A stretch of DNA of 64,000 bases from Lucinisca nassula. Its lineage: Eukaryota > Mollusca > Bivalvia > Lucinida > Lucinidae. Each line of letters opens with the position of its first letter. Positions within the stretch are counted from its first letter, which is position 1. The DNA lies in NCBI GenBank assembly GCA_963580285.1, contig CAUZLF010000240.1:44777-108776 (forward strand). Reading direction: 5' to 3'. The translations under genes and the position numbers were made by a program. Of this stretch, positions 55,012 through 64,000 are shown one piece after another. Under the pieces are notes generated by a model. The model was not told where the DNA came from and searched no databases. It was given only the letters and a program-made list of their open reading frames with translations.

Positions 55012-55609
55012 ATAGAAGTGAAGGCAATGATCATGAATAGATACAATTACATGTAACCCACAGCTCCCATCAGAGACACCAAAGAGAAAGGAACACAAAC
55101 ATGAAAGAACAGACCCTATTGGAAACATCAATAGCGGAAAGCCAAAAGGACAGTTACTTTCCCACAAAATGGTCAATTGGCTATCCAAAACAAAATAATA
55201 TAAGCGATACAAACACTCAAAGACAGATCATGACAAAAATAAACCGCGACAGAAAAAACGCCTTGGAACAGTCAGTGAAACGAATTCCACTGGGGGCTTA
55301 AATCGATTTAACGTGGCCACAATCCTCGCCCTTACTTCCGTCGCGATTTCGACACATTATTTGTTCAGTCCGCATGGTGACCTCTTAACTCATCAGTGTA
55401 CCATCTCCGTACACACAAAAAAATCAAACAACAACAGAGATGAAACAACGGTGAGGACTCCACAGCAAGAAAACGCTGAAATGCTGGAGCAAAAGAAAAC
55501 CAACAATTAGAATCCGATGGGCCCGACCAGAGACAGAGCATCAGGCACCATCCCATATTACATACAGTTTGATCTCTCTAATTCCAAGTAAGCCTTTACG
55601 CTAGAATCG
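55012..55609 (-). repeat. Penelope-like 3' UTR, longest copy
   Basis: It continues the - strand frame at 55610-56029. It is the fullest example of the tail whose pieces occur at 1-104, 5878-6312, 15715-16008, 19690-19785, 20806-22200 and 28618-28925. Confidence 0.75.
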
Positions 55610-56029
55610 TCATAGAATCTGAGGCCTGACCCTCCGGCGTCGATTAAAGAGGGAAGCAAAGTTGTCAACCGTGACTGGGTTAACTACCATGCTTGCAGTC
55701 TGTAGTATAACATTTATGTTGTACCCAATATTTTTATATCGAAGATTGATTTTACGAAATTGGGTGCTGAAGTCATTGCGGTTATATATTTTTCTGAACT
55801 TATATCCTAAGTCACCATAAAATTCGGGTTTCGACAGACCTTGTTGCAGAAGAGATTTAAGTCCAATATTGAATTTTAAAATTAAATCAGAATGACGTCT
55901 ATAAAATTTTGCAAAGGCTTTGCGTAGTTTATGGTACCGATAACCCTGATTAAGAAGTTTAGCAGTAAGCAATTTATTACGAGTGTTGAAGCAACCCTTC
56001 ATCGTTTGGGTCCACCGCGAACGATCCAT
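55610..56029 (-). pseudogene. Penelope-like element C-terminal fragment
   Basis: The 139-codon frame matches the C-terminal block at 16009-16449: NTRNKLLTAKLLNQGYRYH, AFAKFYRRHSDLI, PEFYGDLGYKFRKIY and YNINVILQTASMVVNPVTV. Everything N-terminal, including the catalytic core, is missing. Confidence 0.85.
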
Positions 56030-56967
56030 TCATCACGTCGGAAATTAGTGAAATAAACATAATCGGATTATTTCAACCTGAGCATAACAAAACAAAAACT
56101 GACCTATGTGCCCAGCAAAGACTAAGCTCAGTCTGAGCATCTGCCCAGTCTGATCAGAGTCTTCGTTGCCCATGTTAAGAAAACTCTAGTGGTAAGCTAC
56201 GCATCAAGCGCACAGCAAAGAATCTGACCAGACTAGGTGGATGCGCAAGCTGGTCTGAATCTTCGTGGGCGCAGTCATTTTGTCATATTTTGTGTTTCAT
56301 CTGAGACAGTGTGAAAAACCCGCTGAAAAAAAGTGTGTATATGCCAAGTTTGCACATTTCGTAAACAAAACTACTTAACATACATGTATTTAAATGTTAT
56401 CCTACGAAAATATCGAAATCGCTCTATAGTATTATCAGGACACACTATATAGTATGATCGGAACACGACATACAGTGCTCAGAAATCAGTTTTGCGACAT
56501 GCGATACAAACCAGTTTTTGACTCTTCTATCGTTTTCTTTGAAAATAATTACCCTTACATGGCAAGATGTTTAGTAATATTAATAAAAGCTGACCCGAAC
56601 TACATCATAACATAGTTAAAATGCAATTACAGGCGTTTCATGTAAGGTTGGTGGCAAAGTTTGATTAAATTGTACCGGTGCAGCGTTTGAAATCGAAAGA
56701 AGGATAATGATTTTCTACAAAACAAATGTGAAAATAAAAGCAATCATAGCAATTAACAGAAAATCATGGCAGCATGTCGAAAAGACTTTTAGTTATGCTT
56801 CCCAAACTACTGGTATAAAGTTGACATTATCATGAATAATAAACTTAAAACACAAAAATAAACCTCCTGACACTTACCCGACATATAAGAACAAGGATCT
56901 GTCCACTATACAGATCGGAACATCCGGGTTAAGTGTACTGTACGCTCCCAACCTGTGTTTATTCTAC
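56030..56967. other. Unclassified, with decayed hairpin sequence
   Basis: At about 56085-56280 are words such as tctgcccagtctgatcagag and caagctggtctgaatcttcg, resembling hairpins at 36200 and type H. The rest is AT-rich with no recognised feature. Confidence 0.4.
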
Positions 56968-57155
56968 ATGTACATTGAGATGAAATCTGCCGCAAAATAA
57001 AATCAATAGGACGGTCTTACTCGCATCACTTTGACTGTGCAGGCTAAGACCTTTTAAGAAATTTACCTGTACTCAGGTGCGGTCAGTTTCAGCTCTGCGT
57101 GGAAGCACCATGCAGCCCATTCTATTTCTCTAAGCCCCGATGGGCGAGGGACTGG
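56968..57155 (-). mobile_element. SINE-like family E, partial
   Basis: It has attgagatgaaatctgccgc, then the normal body and the end ccccgatgggcgaggg. The tail part is missing. It lies just before another E copy in the same orientation. Confidence 0.65.
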
Positions 57156-57167
57156 TTTCAGTGTGTT

Positions 57168-57460
57168 TGTTTGTTCTGTTTGTTTGAGTTGAGGTTTTAC
57201 GTACCCGTCAACACTATTTAGGGTATTTGGGAGATGTTGTTTCCAATTTTATGGGACTTTTACCCGACATTGAGATGAAAAATGACATCTCAAGCCCTAC
57301 CGCCCAAAGAAACCACTAGGGTTTAAGGAGCGGTCCGACTCGCATGTCCTTTGCTAAGACCTACGTGGTTTACCAGTACTGAAGTTCGGTTGATTTCAGC
57401 GCTGCTCGGAAGCTCTATGTAGCCCAATCTATTTATCCCAGTCCCGGTTTAAGTGTGTAC
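57168..57460 (-). mobile_element. SINE-like family E copy, decayed
   Basis: The tail is at the left (gtttgagttgaggttttacg). The body is diverged, with a short deletion in the head. Confidence 0.65.
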
Positions 57461-57696
57461 TGTCCGATATAAACATTTTGCTTACGGCAAAAACTGTAAA
57501 TAAAAAGGAAGGAAAAAATCGTTTTAAATCTTTTAAGAACAGGAGACTATACACCAGAAAGGTCAGGAAACAATATTTTTCCTTTGTAGACTGGAAAAGG
57601 CTGTAACTCTGACAAAAATTGATGACTATCTCCCACTAACAATCTCAGTACCAAGCGCATCACTTGATAAAATACTCTAGTTACATGTATCGCTAT

Positions 57697-57926
57697 AAAA
57701 TTTGACTCCCTTTACAATGTAATCCCACTTGGGGTTTACAGGGGTATACATTTTTTCTTATTCATGCTCAAAGCATAGATTGTGGGAACTCGTTACAACC
57801 GCCTCGGCTACCACAATCTATATTTTGTGCAGACATATGAAATATATCAAAATTTCTTATCTAAAAATGTCGATATTTTGGGGGTAAAATTTTCAATTTA
57901 TTTGAATAGGCGTGTGTTTTCGTAAT
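57697..57926 (-). mobile_element. MITE family A, hairpin centre shortened
   Basis: The A-rich arm ends ggcgtgtgttttcgtaatg. The hairpin is gttacaaccgcctcggctac, having lost about half of one inner arm. The left end is decayed. 57461-57696 shows nothing recognised. Confidence 0.75.
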
Positions 57927-57936
57927 GGCGCACTAA

Positions 57937-58202
57937 CATTACGAAAACATGCCTATTCAACTATATTGAAAAATTTGCCCCCGAAAATTGAAAATTTTCA
58001 GATAAAATTTTTGATAATTTTCATATTTCTGCTCAAAACATAGATTGTGGATACTCGTTGTGAGGCGGTTCTAACGAGTACCCACAATATATGTTTTTGA
58101 GCAGAAATAAGGAAAATAATGTTTACCACTCTAAACCCCAGTTTTATTAGATAAAAATGGGGTTTTAGGGGGTCAAGCTTATATACGCATGTTTCCGTGA
58201 TG
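57937..58202 (+). mobile_element. MITE family A, hairpin centre shortened
   Basis: It starts 10 bases after the previous copy, in opposite orientation. The ends are cattacgaaaacatgcc and cgcatgtttccgtgatg. The hairpin reads tactcgttgtgaggcggttc, with the left inner arm deleted. Confidence 0.8.
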
Positions 58203-58719
58203 CAAGCTTCAAAAGGCATAACAGATTACCCAATGGGGTATGAAAAGCAACAGAAAGCGGAAAGTAAGTACAATATGTCTACCTGTCATGTGCATGGTAA
58301 ATCTATAGCATAAGTTTCAAAAGAAAAGTTATTCCCATGAAAAAAAAAAAAAAAAAACAGACCTCACTCTAATGCATTAAGAGGAAAAGCAAATGACACA
58401 ATAGGCTACAAACATCACAGAAGGCAAAGTCGCCAGCCCGTCTACCAAAGAAGTTGAAAAAATAATGAGCAATCGCTCTTTGTAAAGAACCTTGAAACCT
58501 TGCAGCCAAAATAATGAGCAAACACTTACAAATTACAGCAAATTAGAAACCATATAAAGAACTTGAAAACCTTGCGGCCAAAAGCCACAATAGATAATTT
58601 TTGTTCATTTCCAGGGGTTAAGGATATGCATGTGTGTGTCTATGGAGCGGGGATTAAGGCGCTTTTAAGATTAGTTCGCTTACATCGAAATGGCCGTTAC
58701 ATGTAATCAAAGATGGGTA
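58203..58719. other. Unclassified stretch
   Basis: An A run lies at about 58339-58357. The words aaccttgaaaccttgc and aacttgaaaaccttgc show a small duplication at 58490 and 58562. No gene is supported. Confidence 0.4.
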
Positions 58720-58866
58720 ACAACCACGAACCGGAGAACAACCTACCTGACATACCGTGGCAATACTTAACTCGGCGTCTCACATGCGAACCGAGTGAGG
58801 TTTGATCCATCAGCGGGGAGAGACCTAAAGTTCAAGAGTCGATGCTCTAAACCACTTGGTCACAGG
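58720..58866 (-). mobile_element. tRNA-derived SINE, family 1
   Basis: On the - strand, ACCAAGTGGTTTAGAGC (A-box-like) and GGATCAAACC (B-box-like) precede ATGTGAGACGCCGAGTT. It preserves the head lost at 18979 but lacks the tail. Confidence 0.65.
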
Positions 58867-59037
58867 AATGTCACAGATGTACATAAAAATGCCCAAAACA
58901 CCGGTTAGACCTACTTTATGCGAGAGACCCCAAAACGGGACACTGGGAAACGGTGCAGACGTGACGCGGCGTCTCTGCTCGCAAAAATATTAAAGTTAAA
59001 ATAACTCATCTTGGATTCTGATATGCACGCCTGGTAG

Positions 59038-59400
59038 TAAGTGGTGTCCGGCGATTATGCACTCAAAATCCTTACGGGAACTTAAAAAACTTAAGAGACT
59101 TCAAAAATGTCAACAATTGGATTAGTGTTCCCGATTAATGATTTTAGTCAACTTTGTAAACATATTTTGAAAAAAAAAATCTGAATCTGAATCTGCCGGA
59201 TACTCCAAACACCTCCTGTAGAGTATTATATGGGCATTGCTATTCACAACAACTTTCATTTCTGTATTAGAAATGATAGGCGTGGACATGAACATTTTTA
59301 ATTTAATTTCTCCCGGAAGATAGTCACATATTTCTATTTTGACCTGTTTTCTAGTGCCGAATGAAATCATTTTCAGCTTTAAGTAAGACATATCTCGAAC
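59038..59400 (+). repeat. Family L repeat
   Basis: It matches 32395-32780: ggcgattatgcactcaaaa, tagtcaactttgtaaac, ggcattgctattcacaac, gacctgttttctagtgccga. Confidence 0.6.
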
Positions 59401-59608
59401 AACTTCCATGTTGAAATACATAAGCTGCAAAATTTCCGAAGGATTTTTTTCCAGGGGCTTAAATATTTGTGCCGATTACGACTTACAAGGCTCGATTACC
59501 CCTAACGGGAATATTACCCCTTGCGGGGACAGACAAAGCCAGCCTGATTGGCATCTCATTACAATTCGCTTCTTCCATATTTTGTGTACGGGCATATCAG
59601 ATAATTAC

Positions 59609-60002
59609 AGAGGATCCGCGTTATAATGACAGTATTTGCGCCGTAATATTGTACTGTTATAATGAATTTGCCGCTATAAACAATCCCAGTTTGGAGTATG
59701 AGAGGTTATAAAAGGTCATTTCCACACCATTACTCCAAGAAAGAAATGTTATAGCCATTTGTTAGAATCGCCTCGGTGAGGCGATTCTAACAAATATCTA
59801 TAACATTTCTTTCTTGGAGTATTAAATTACAAGAATCTTTCATGACTATGGATTCGATTTGTGCATTTCCAGCCCGAGGGAAGCCCACGTCGCTCGGAAT
59901 CGAGGCTAAGTCTTGAGCTAAGAATTCGTTCCAATGAAATTATCGTAATAACGAGTATTGCCGTTATAACGAATGTCGGTATAAAGAGGATTGACTATAC
60001 AG
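59609..60002 (+). repeat. Family F repeat with complete hairpin
   Basis: The hairpin at 59730-59823 pairs ttactccaagaaagaaatg with its complement. Its core is gttagaatcgcctcggtgag. The ends carry cgttataatgac and aacgaatgtcggtataaag. Confidence 0.7.
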
Positions 60003-60154
60003 TAAAATGAGCGCATGCATTTTGCTACATTTTGTTCTCAGTTAACAGCAGACAATCTCGTTCTGAATAAAATTAACAGTATTTTCAGTCACATCAAACA
60101 ACTACAGTGCTTTCGGGGCTTTGATTAACTGCTTCTGTAATGAAGAAGCGAATT

Positions 60155-60431
60155 CATAACGAAAACACACCTAAACAAGTACATAGTAAATTTTACCGTC
60201 GAAAAAGAAAAAACGACAATTTTAAAATGAAAAAGTGTGATATTTTTCTTATTCCTGCTCTAAAATATAGATTGTGGGTTCTCGTTAGAACGAGGCGGTT
60301 CTAATGAGTACCCACAATCTATATTTTAGAGCAGAAATAAGAAAAATAAGGTTTACACCTGAAAACCCCAGTTTTACCACATAACAGTGGGGTTCACGGG
60401 GTCAGAATTATATAGGCATGTTCTCGTGATG
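60155..60431 (+). mobile_element. MITE family A, hairpin centre shortened
   Basis: The ends are cataacgaaaacacacc and ggcatgttctcgtgatg. The hairpin is ctcgttagaacgaggcggtt, so the left inner arm lost its last bases. Confidence 0.82.
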
Positions 60432-60576
60432 TGTAATCAGATATTCATCAGTTGTTTTTTTCTGGCACCATAAGGGGTAATATTCCCGTTAGGGGCAATC
60501 GGGTCTCGTAAGTATATTGAAGCCCATGGAACAAATCTGGAACTTTTGCAGCTTGTGTACTTCAACATGGCCGTTT

Positions 60577-60850
60577 TGTTTGTTTGCTTGGTTTCTGGAT
60601 TAACGTCTCCGTCATTAGGTCATTTTGGAGACGTTGCGTCTAATTTTGTAGGACTTTTACTCGACATTGAGATGAAATGACATCTCAAGCCCTGTCGCCC
60701 AATGAAACCGATAGGGTTTACAAGCACAGATAGTCCAACTCACACAGCTTTGCCTGGGCAGGCTTAGATCCTCTAAACGGTTTACCAGTCCTCGTGTGTG
60801 GTCTGTTTCAGCTCTGCGTGGAAGAATCATGGATCCCAACTATTTCTTTA
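60577..60850 (-). mobile_element. SINE-like family E copy
   Basis: The tail is at the left (ttggtttctggattaacgtc). The body is standard (gacatctcaagccctgtcgc). The head end is decayed. 60851-61185 shows nothing recognised. Confidence 0.68.
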
Positions 60851-61185
60851 ACATGGCAGTAGTTCCAATTTTATCAGTTACCCGCTATATTAATTGCATT
60901 GCAGCACATTGACCTGATAAAGATATGCTATCTCAGGACAAGTGAGCTTTATCAGGTAAACGTGACATTGCACTTTTATGAATGAACCGGGCTACTAGAA
61001 AAAACGGAAAAAAATGTTATTTTTGCACAAAATGGGAAAATTACTTGAAAAAAGTGATAGAAAAACATATGGTCGGCTGATACAAAATATATCGACCTGC
61101 GGAATGTTCCGACGCACTGAGGACCATCGGTAACTGATCGTAAATTGCTAATTTAAGAGTGTACAAGGGGGTAAACTGATAAATA

Positions 61186-61337
61186 GAATACCAAATTCGT
61201 GTCATTTGATATCAGGTTTATCAGGCTCGGCTTCCAGAACGCATGTAGAATCGCTCGGCAAGCCTCGCGATTCTACAAGCGTTCTCGAAGCCTTGCCTGA
61301 TAAACTTGATATCAAAAGACACGAACCTGGTATTCCC
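61186..61337. repeat. Hairpin at the left of the giant palindrome
   Basis: Left words gaatacc, tttgatatcaggtttatcag and agaacgcatgtagaatcg pair with cgattctacaagcgttct, ctgataaacttgatatcaaa and ggtattc. The centre ctcggcaagcctcgcg resembles the family I centre. Confidence 0.75.
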
Positions 61338-61628
61338 TATATGCTTGATAAGTTTGACATAGCCCGCGTAGCTAAAGCACTGGAAAACAGGCCAACACAT
61401 AAATATCTAGCTACCTTCATCCGGAAGAAATTAAATTGAAAATAGACTGCTTGCCTTTTCATGTCCACAACTATCTTTTCTAGTTCAGAAATTAATGTTG
61501 TTGAGAAAATCATTGCCTGATTTTTCAAAATATTTTTACAAAGTTGTTTTGTTTGATTTGAGGTTTAACGTCCCCGTCAACACTGTATATGCGTTTCCAT
61601 TAACAATTAACAAATACTTACCTGCTTT

Positions 61629-61999
61629 CATTATACCCCCACAAATGAAATTTGGGGGGGGGGTATATAGGAGTGAGCTTGTCGGTCTGTCGGTCTGTCT
61701 GTCTGTCTGTCTGTCGGTCGGTCGGTCGGTCGGTCTGTTGACTTGGTTTCCAGACGATAACTCAAAAAGCGCTTCACCAATTTTTATAATTTTTGGTACA
61801 CTGATGTAACATCATAAAATACAGGTCAAGTTCGATTTCCACTACAATTCGTCAATTTTCGACATAGTTATGGCCCCTTTCAAGTGAAAAAATTACAAAA
61901 TGCGCTGATGTACTATCAAGGCAGTTTGCAAAATGCGCTGATGTACTATCAAGGCAGTTTTTGTGGGGGTATTCATCACCTTTAGTGATAGCTCTAGTT
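61629..61999 (+). repeat. Family G repeat, left arm of palindrome
   Basis: It runs from tatacccccacaaatgaaat through a (GTCYG)n run and acgataactcaaaaagcgct to gggggtattcatcacc and gctctagtt. The mirror copy is 62990-63363. Confidence 0.75.
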
Positions 62000-62024
62000 T
62001 ATCTTCCTATGACTACCCTTGGTA

Positions 62025-62155
62025 ATGCGAGCGTCAGCCAAGGGAGCTCCTAGTACCATTTTTTACGCCTTTGGAATGGCGCGGCCTGGGATCGAAACCG
62101 CGACCTCCCATTCCCGAATCGGACGCTCTGCCACTGAGCTATCCGAGCCACTTTA
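62025..62155 (-). mobile_element. tRNA-derived SINE, family 5, left arm
   Basis: On the - strand: GATAGCTCAGTGGCAGAGCG (A box), GGTTTCGATCCCAGG (B box), then a body with ctcccttggctgacgctcgc. It mirrors the copy at 62838-62970. Confidence 0.75.
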
Positions 62156-62234
62156 CTTTATTGTTCGTATGTCAGTATTTATTGTTTTCTTTTTTTTATG
62201 ACATGTATAACTTTTTCATATTGGCGGAATAAAG

Positions 62235-62235
<1 letters not shown>

Positions 62236-62328
<93 letters not shown>

Positions 62329-62370
62329 ATACATATCTATCTATCCATCCATCTATCTATCCATATATCT
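62236..62370. repeat. (ATCT)n microsatellite, left arm
   Basis: About 30 units, becoming irregular near 62330-62370. The + frame of Ile-Tyr-Leu-Ser is a by-product. Confidence 0.95.
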
Positions 62371-62524
62371 TCAGAATATTGAAGCACCACTCCCAAACCA
62401 TAACATAAATACAGACGAACTTCAATGCTCGAATATTTTTGGGACCTCGAAAATCTGTTCGAGACAGGGGTAGTTCGAGCCACTGAGAGCTATTGTTAGG
62501 AGGAATAATAAGATTCTTTTGGAC

Positions 62525-62632
62525 ATTTTTTCCGGTGTTATATAATGCAAATGTATGCTGTGTGTACTCATTAGAATCGCCTCGATAATGAGTACACACA
62601 GCATACATTTGCATTATATAACACCGGAAAAA

Positions 62633-62634
<2 letters not shown>
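62525..62634. repeat. Central hairpin of the giant palindrome
   Basis: The left arm ttttttccggtgttatataa continues to gtgtactcat and its complement follows after tagaatcgcctcgata. The core again resembles GTTAGAAYCGCCTC. Confidence 0.8.
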
Positions 62635-62666
<32 letters not shown>

Positions 62667-62671
62667 CGATC

Positions 62672-62757
<86 letters not shown>
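62635..62757. repeat. (GATA)n microsatellite, right arm
   Basis: This is the mirror of 62236-62370, with a gatcgatcga variation near 62665. Confidence 0.95.
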
Positions 62758-62758
<1 letters not shown>

Positions 62759-62837
62759 CTTTATTCCGCCAATATGAAAAAGTTATACATGTCATAAAAA
62801 AAGAAAACAATAAATACTGACATACGAACAATAAAGT

Positions 62838-62970
62838 AAAGTGGCTCGGATAGCTCAGTGGCAGAGCGTCCGATTCGGGAATGGGAGGTCGCGGTTTCGA
62901 TCCCAGGCCGCGCCATTCCAAAGGCGTAAAAATGGTACTAGGAGCTCCCTTGGCTGACGCTCGCATTACC
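62838..62970 (+). mobile_element. tRNA-derived SINE, family 5, right arm
   Basis: It has gatagctcagtggcagagcg, then ggtttcgatcccagg and gctcccttggctgacgctc. It is not a functional tRNA gene: a body follows and the acceptor-stem ends do not pair well. Confidence 0.75.
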
Positions 62971-62989
62971 AAGGGTAGTCATAGGAAGA

Positions 62990-63363
62990 TAAACTAAAGC
63001 TATCACTAAAGGTGATGAATACCCCCACAAAAACTGCCTTGATAGTACATCAGCGCATTTTGCAAACTGCCTTGATAGTACATCAGCGCATTTTGTAATT
63101 TTTTCACTTGAAAGGGGCCATAACTATGTCGAAAATTGACGAATTGTAGTGGAAATCGAACTTGACCTGTATTTTATGATGTTACATCAGTGTACCAAAA
63201 ATTATAAAAATTGGTGAAGCGCTTTTTGAGTTATCGTCTGGAAACCAAGTCAACAGACCGACCGACCGACCGACAGACAGACAGACAGACAGACAGACCG
63301 ACAGACCGACAAGCTCACTCCTATATACCCCCCCCCAAAAATTTCATTTGTGGGGGTATAATG
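62990..63363 (-). repeat. Family G repeat, right arm of palindrome
   Basis: It mirrors 61629-61999, with small differences in the number of GTCYG units and in the G run. Confidence 0.75.
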
Positions 63364-63527
63364 AAAGCAGGTAAGTATTTGTTAATTGTTAATGGAAACG
63401 TTGTTTGTCGCAATAAAAAGCTCTATAGAGCTTATGCTATTTGTTTCTAATATGCGACGTTAAATAAAGCTTCTTTATCTTTATTATCAAATATTTGACA
63501 TATATCTAATACGCCTGGAGGCGGCCC

Positions 63528-63690
63528 CGCCCATCGGGGCTTGAAGAAATAAATGGACTGCATGATGCTTCCACGCAGAGTTTGAAACCGACCCGCACAC
63601 GAGTCCCACAAAATTGGAAGCAATGCCTCCAAAATAACATATACAGTGTTGACGGGGACGTTAAACCTCAAATCAAACAAAACAACTTTG
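63528..63690 (+). mobile_element. SINE-like family E, right arm, internally deleted
   Basis: It has cccgcccatcggggcttgaa, then catgatgcttccacgcagag, then jumps to the tail (gacggggacgttaaacctca). The left arm keeps only the last 35 or so bases (61552-61586). Confidence 0.7.
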
Positions 63691-64000
63691 TAAAAATATT
63701 TTGAAAAATCAGGCAATGATTTTCTCAACAACATTAATTTCTGAACTAGAAAAGATAGTTGTGGACATGAAAAGGCAAGCAGTCTATTTTCAATTTAATT
63801 TCTTCCGGATGAAGGTAGCTAGATATTTATGTGTTGGCCTGTTTTCCAGTGCTTTAGCTACGCGGGCTATGTCAAACTTATCAAGCATATAGGGAATACC
63901 AGGTTCGTGTCTTTTGATATCAAGTTTATCAGGCAAGGCTTCGAGAACGCTTGTAGAATCGCGAGGCTTGTCGAGCGATTCTACATGCGTTCTGGAAGCC

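Larger units (their letters stand above)
59405..60573. repeat. Outer inverted repeat around families F and A
   Basis: About 110 to 120 bases at each end pair in reverse: cgattacccctaacgggaat at 59495 against attcccgttaggggcaatcg at 60480, and tacataagctgcaaaa against ttttgcagcttgtgta. A family F copy and a family A copy lie between. Confidence 0.65.
61229..64000. repeat. Giant inverted repeat reaching the window edge
   Basis: The last bases of the window are the reverse complement of 61229 onward. The pairing runs inward through family L, E and G pieces, a SINE and an (ATCT)n microsatellite, with very few differences seen. Arms are about 1.0 kb (left) and 1.25 kb (right), around a middle of about 500 bases. 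The right arm has 237 bases, roughly 63403-63640, that the left lacks. The true outer limit may lie past 64000. Assembly error is a serious alternative. Confidence 0.85.

Noticed and set aside
62838..62912. A functional tRNA gene
   Set aside because: The A and B boxes are good, but a SINE body follows, a mirror copy exists, and the acceptor ends do not pair convincingly. The same reasoning applies to 11281-11350 and 33245-33320.
62198..62972. Ile-Tyr-Leu-Ser repeat protein on both strands
   Set aside because: It is a by-product of the (ATCT)n microsatellite in both palindrome arms.

Overview
The window looks like repeat-dense, AT-rich, non-genic DNA from an animal genome. I infer a mollusc, most likely a bivalve. 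The basis is the mix of element types: a Penelope-like element, CR1/Jockey-like and L1/Tx1-like LINEs, Tc1-like transposons, an OTU-bearing Helitron, many tRNA-derived SINEs, and foldback MITEs. I see no exon of a host gene, no functional tRNA or rRNA gene, no CRISPR array and no bacterial-style operon. Almost every open frame is transposon protein or a by-product of tandem repeats whose unit length is a multiple of three.

Layout. 0-9 kb holds foldback MITEs (families A and B), a dead Tc1 element (2726-4306), SINEs, Penelope tail pieces and a 1,040-bp element made of 21-bp palindromic units with an 8-bp target duplication (7631-8670). 9-18 kb holds a 160-bp tandem array with nuclear-receptor half-sites, a SINE with a 12-bp duplication, a TTAA-flanked piggyBac-like MITE, an L1-like fragment split by an 802-bp TA-flanked element, and a dead Penelope element. 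18-28 kb holds a GC-rich block, a foldback element of 7-bp repeats, and two copies of a TIR element (23380-24908 and 25040-27458), the second swollen by a satellite array that itself carries a SINE. 28-40 kb holds more SINEs and MITEs, a 145-bp array, a palindrome of palindromes (34898-35363), and a second dead Tc1 element broken by a MITE. 40-43 kb holds a 5'-truncated LINE with an open 815-codon frame. 44-53 kb holds an SGNH-hydrolase-like reading frame with one frameshift and a Helitron Rep/helicase gene with an N-terminal OTU domain, nearly intact apart from one frameshift and one stop. 53-61 kb holds Penelope, MITE and foldback pieces. From about 61.2 kb to the window edge lies a giant inverted repeat.

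How the parts relate. The region is a layered record of insertions: SINE in satellite in TIR element; MITE A in SINE-like E; MITE B in MITE A; LINE tail in E; MITE A in Tc1. Target duplications let much of the order be read. Two themes stand out. First, several families that differ at their ends share one central hairpin, read GTTAGAAYCGCCTC on the left arm. Second, most SINE families end in one CGTTAAAC-type tail, which suggests a common LINE partner. Family names A, B, E, F, G, H, I, K and L are my own labels. Superfamily calls rest on motifs and duplications read by eye; no database search was run.
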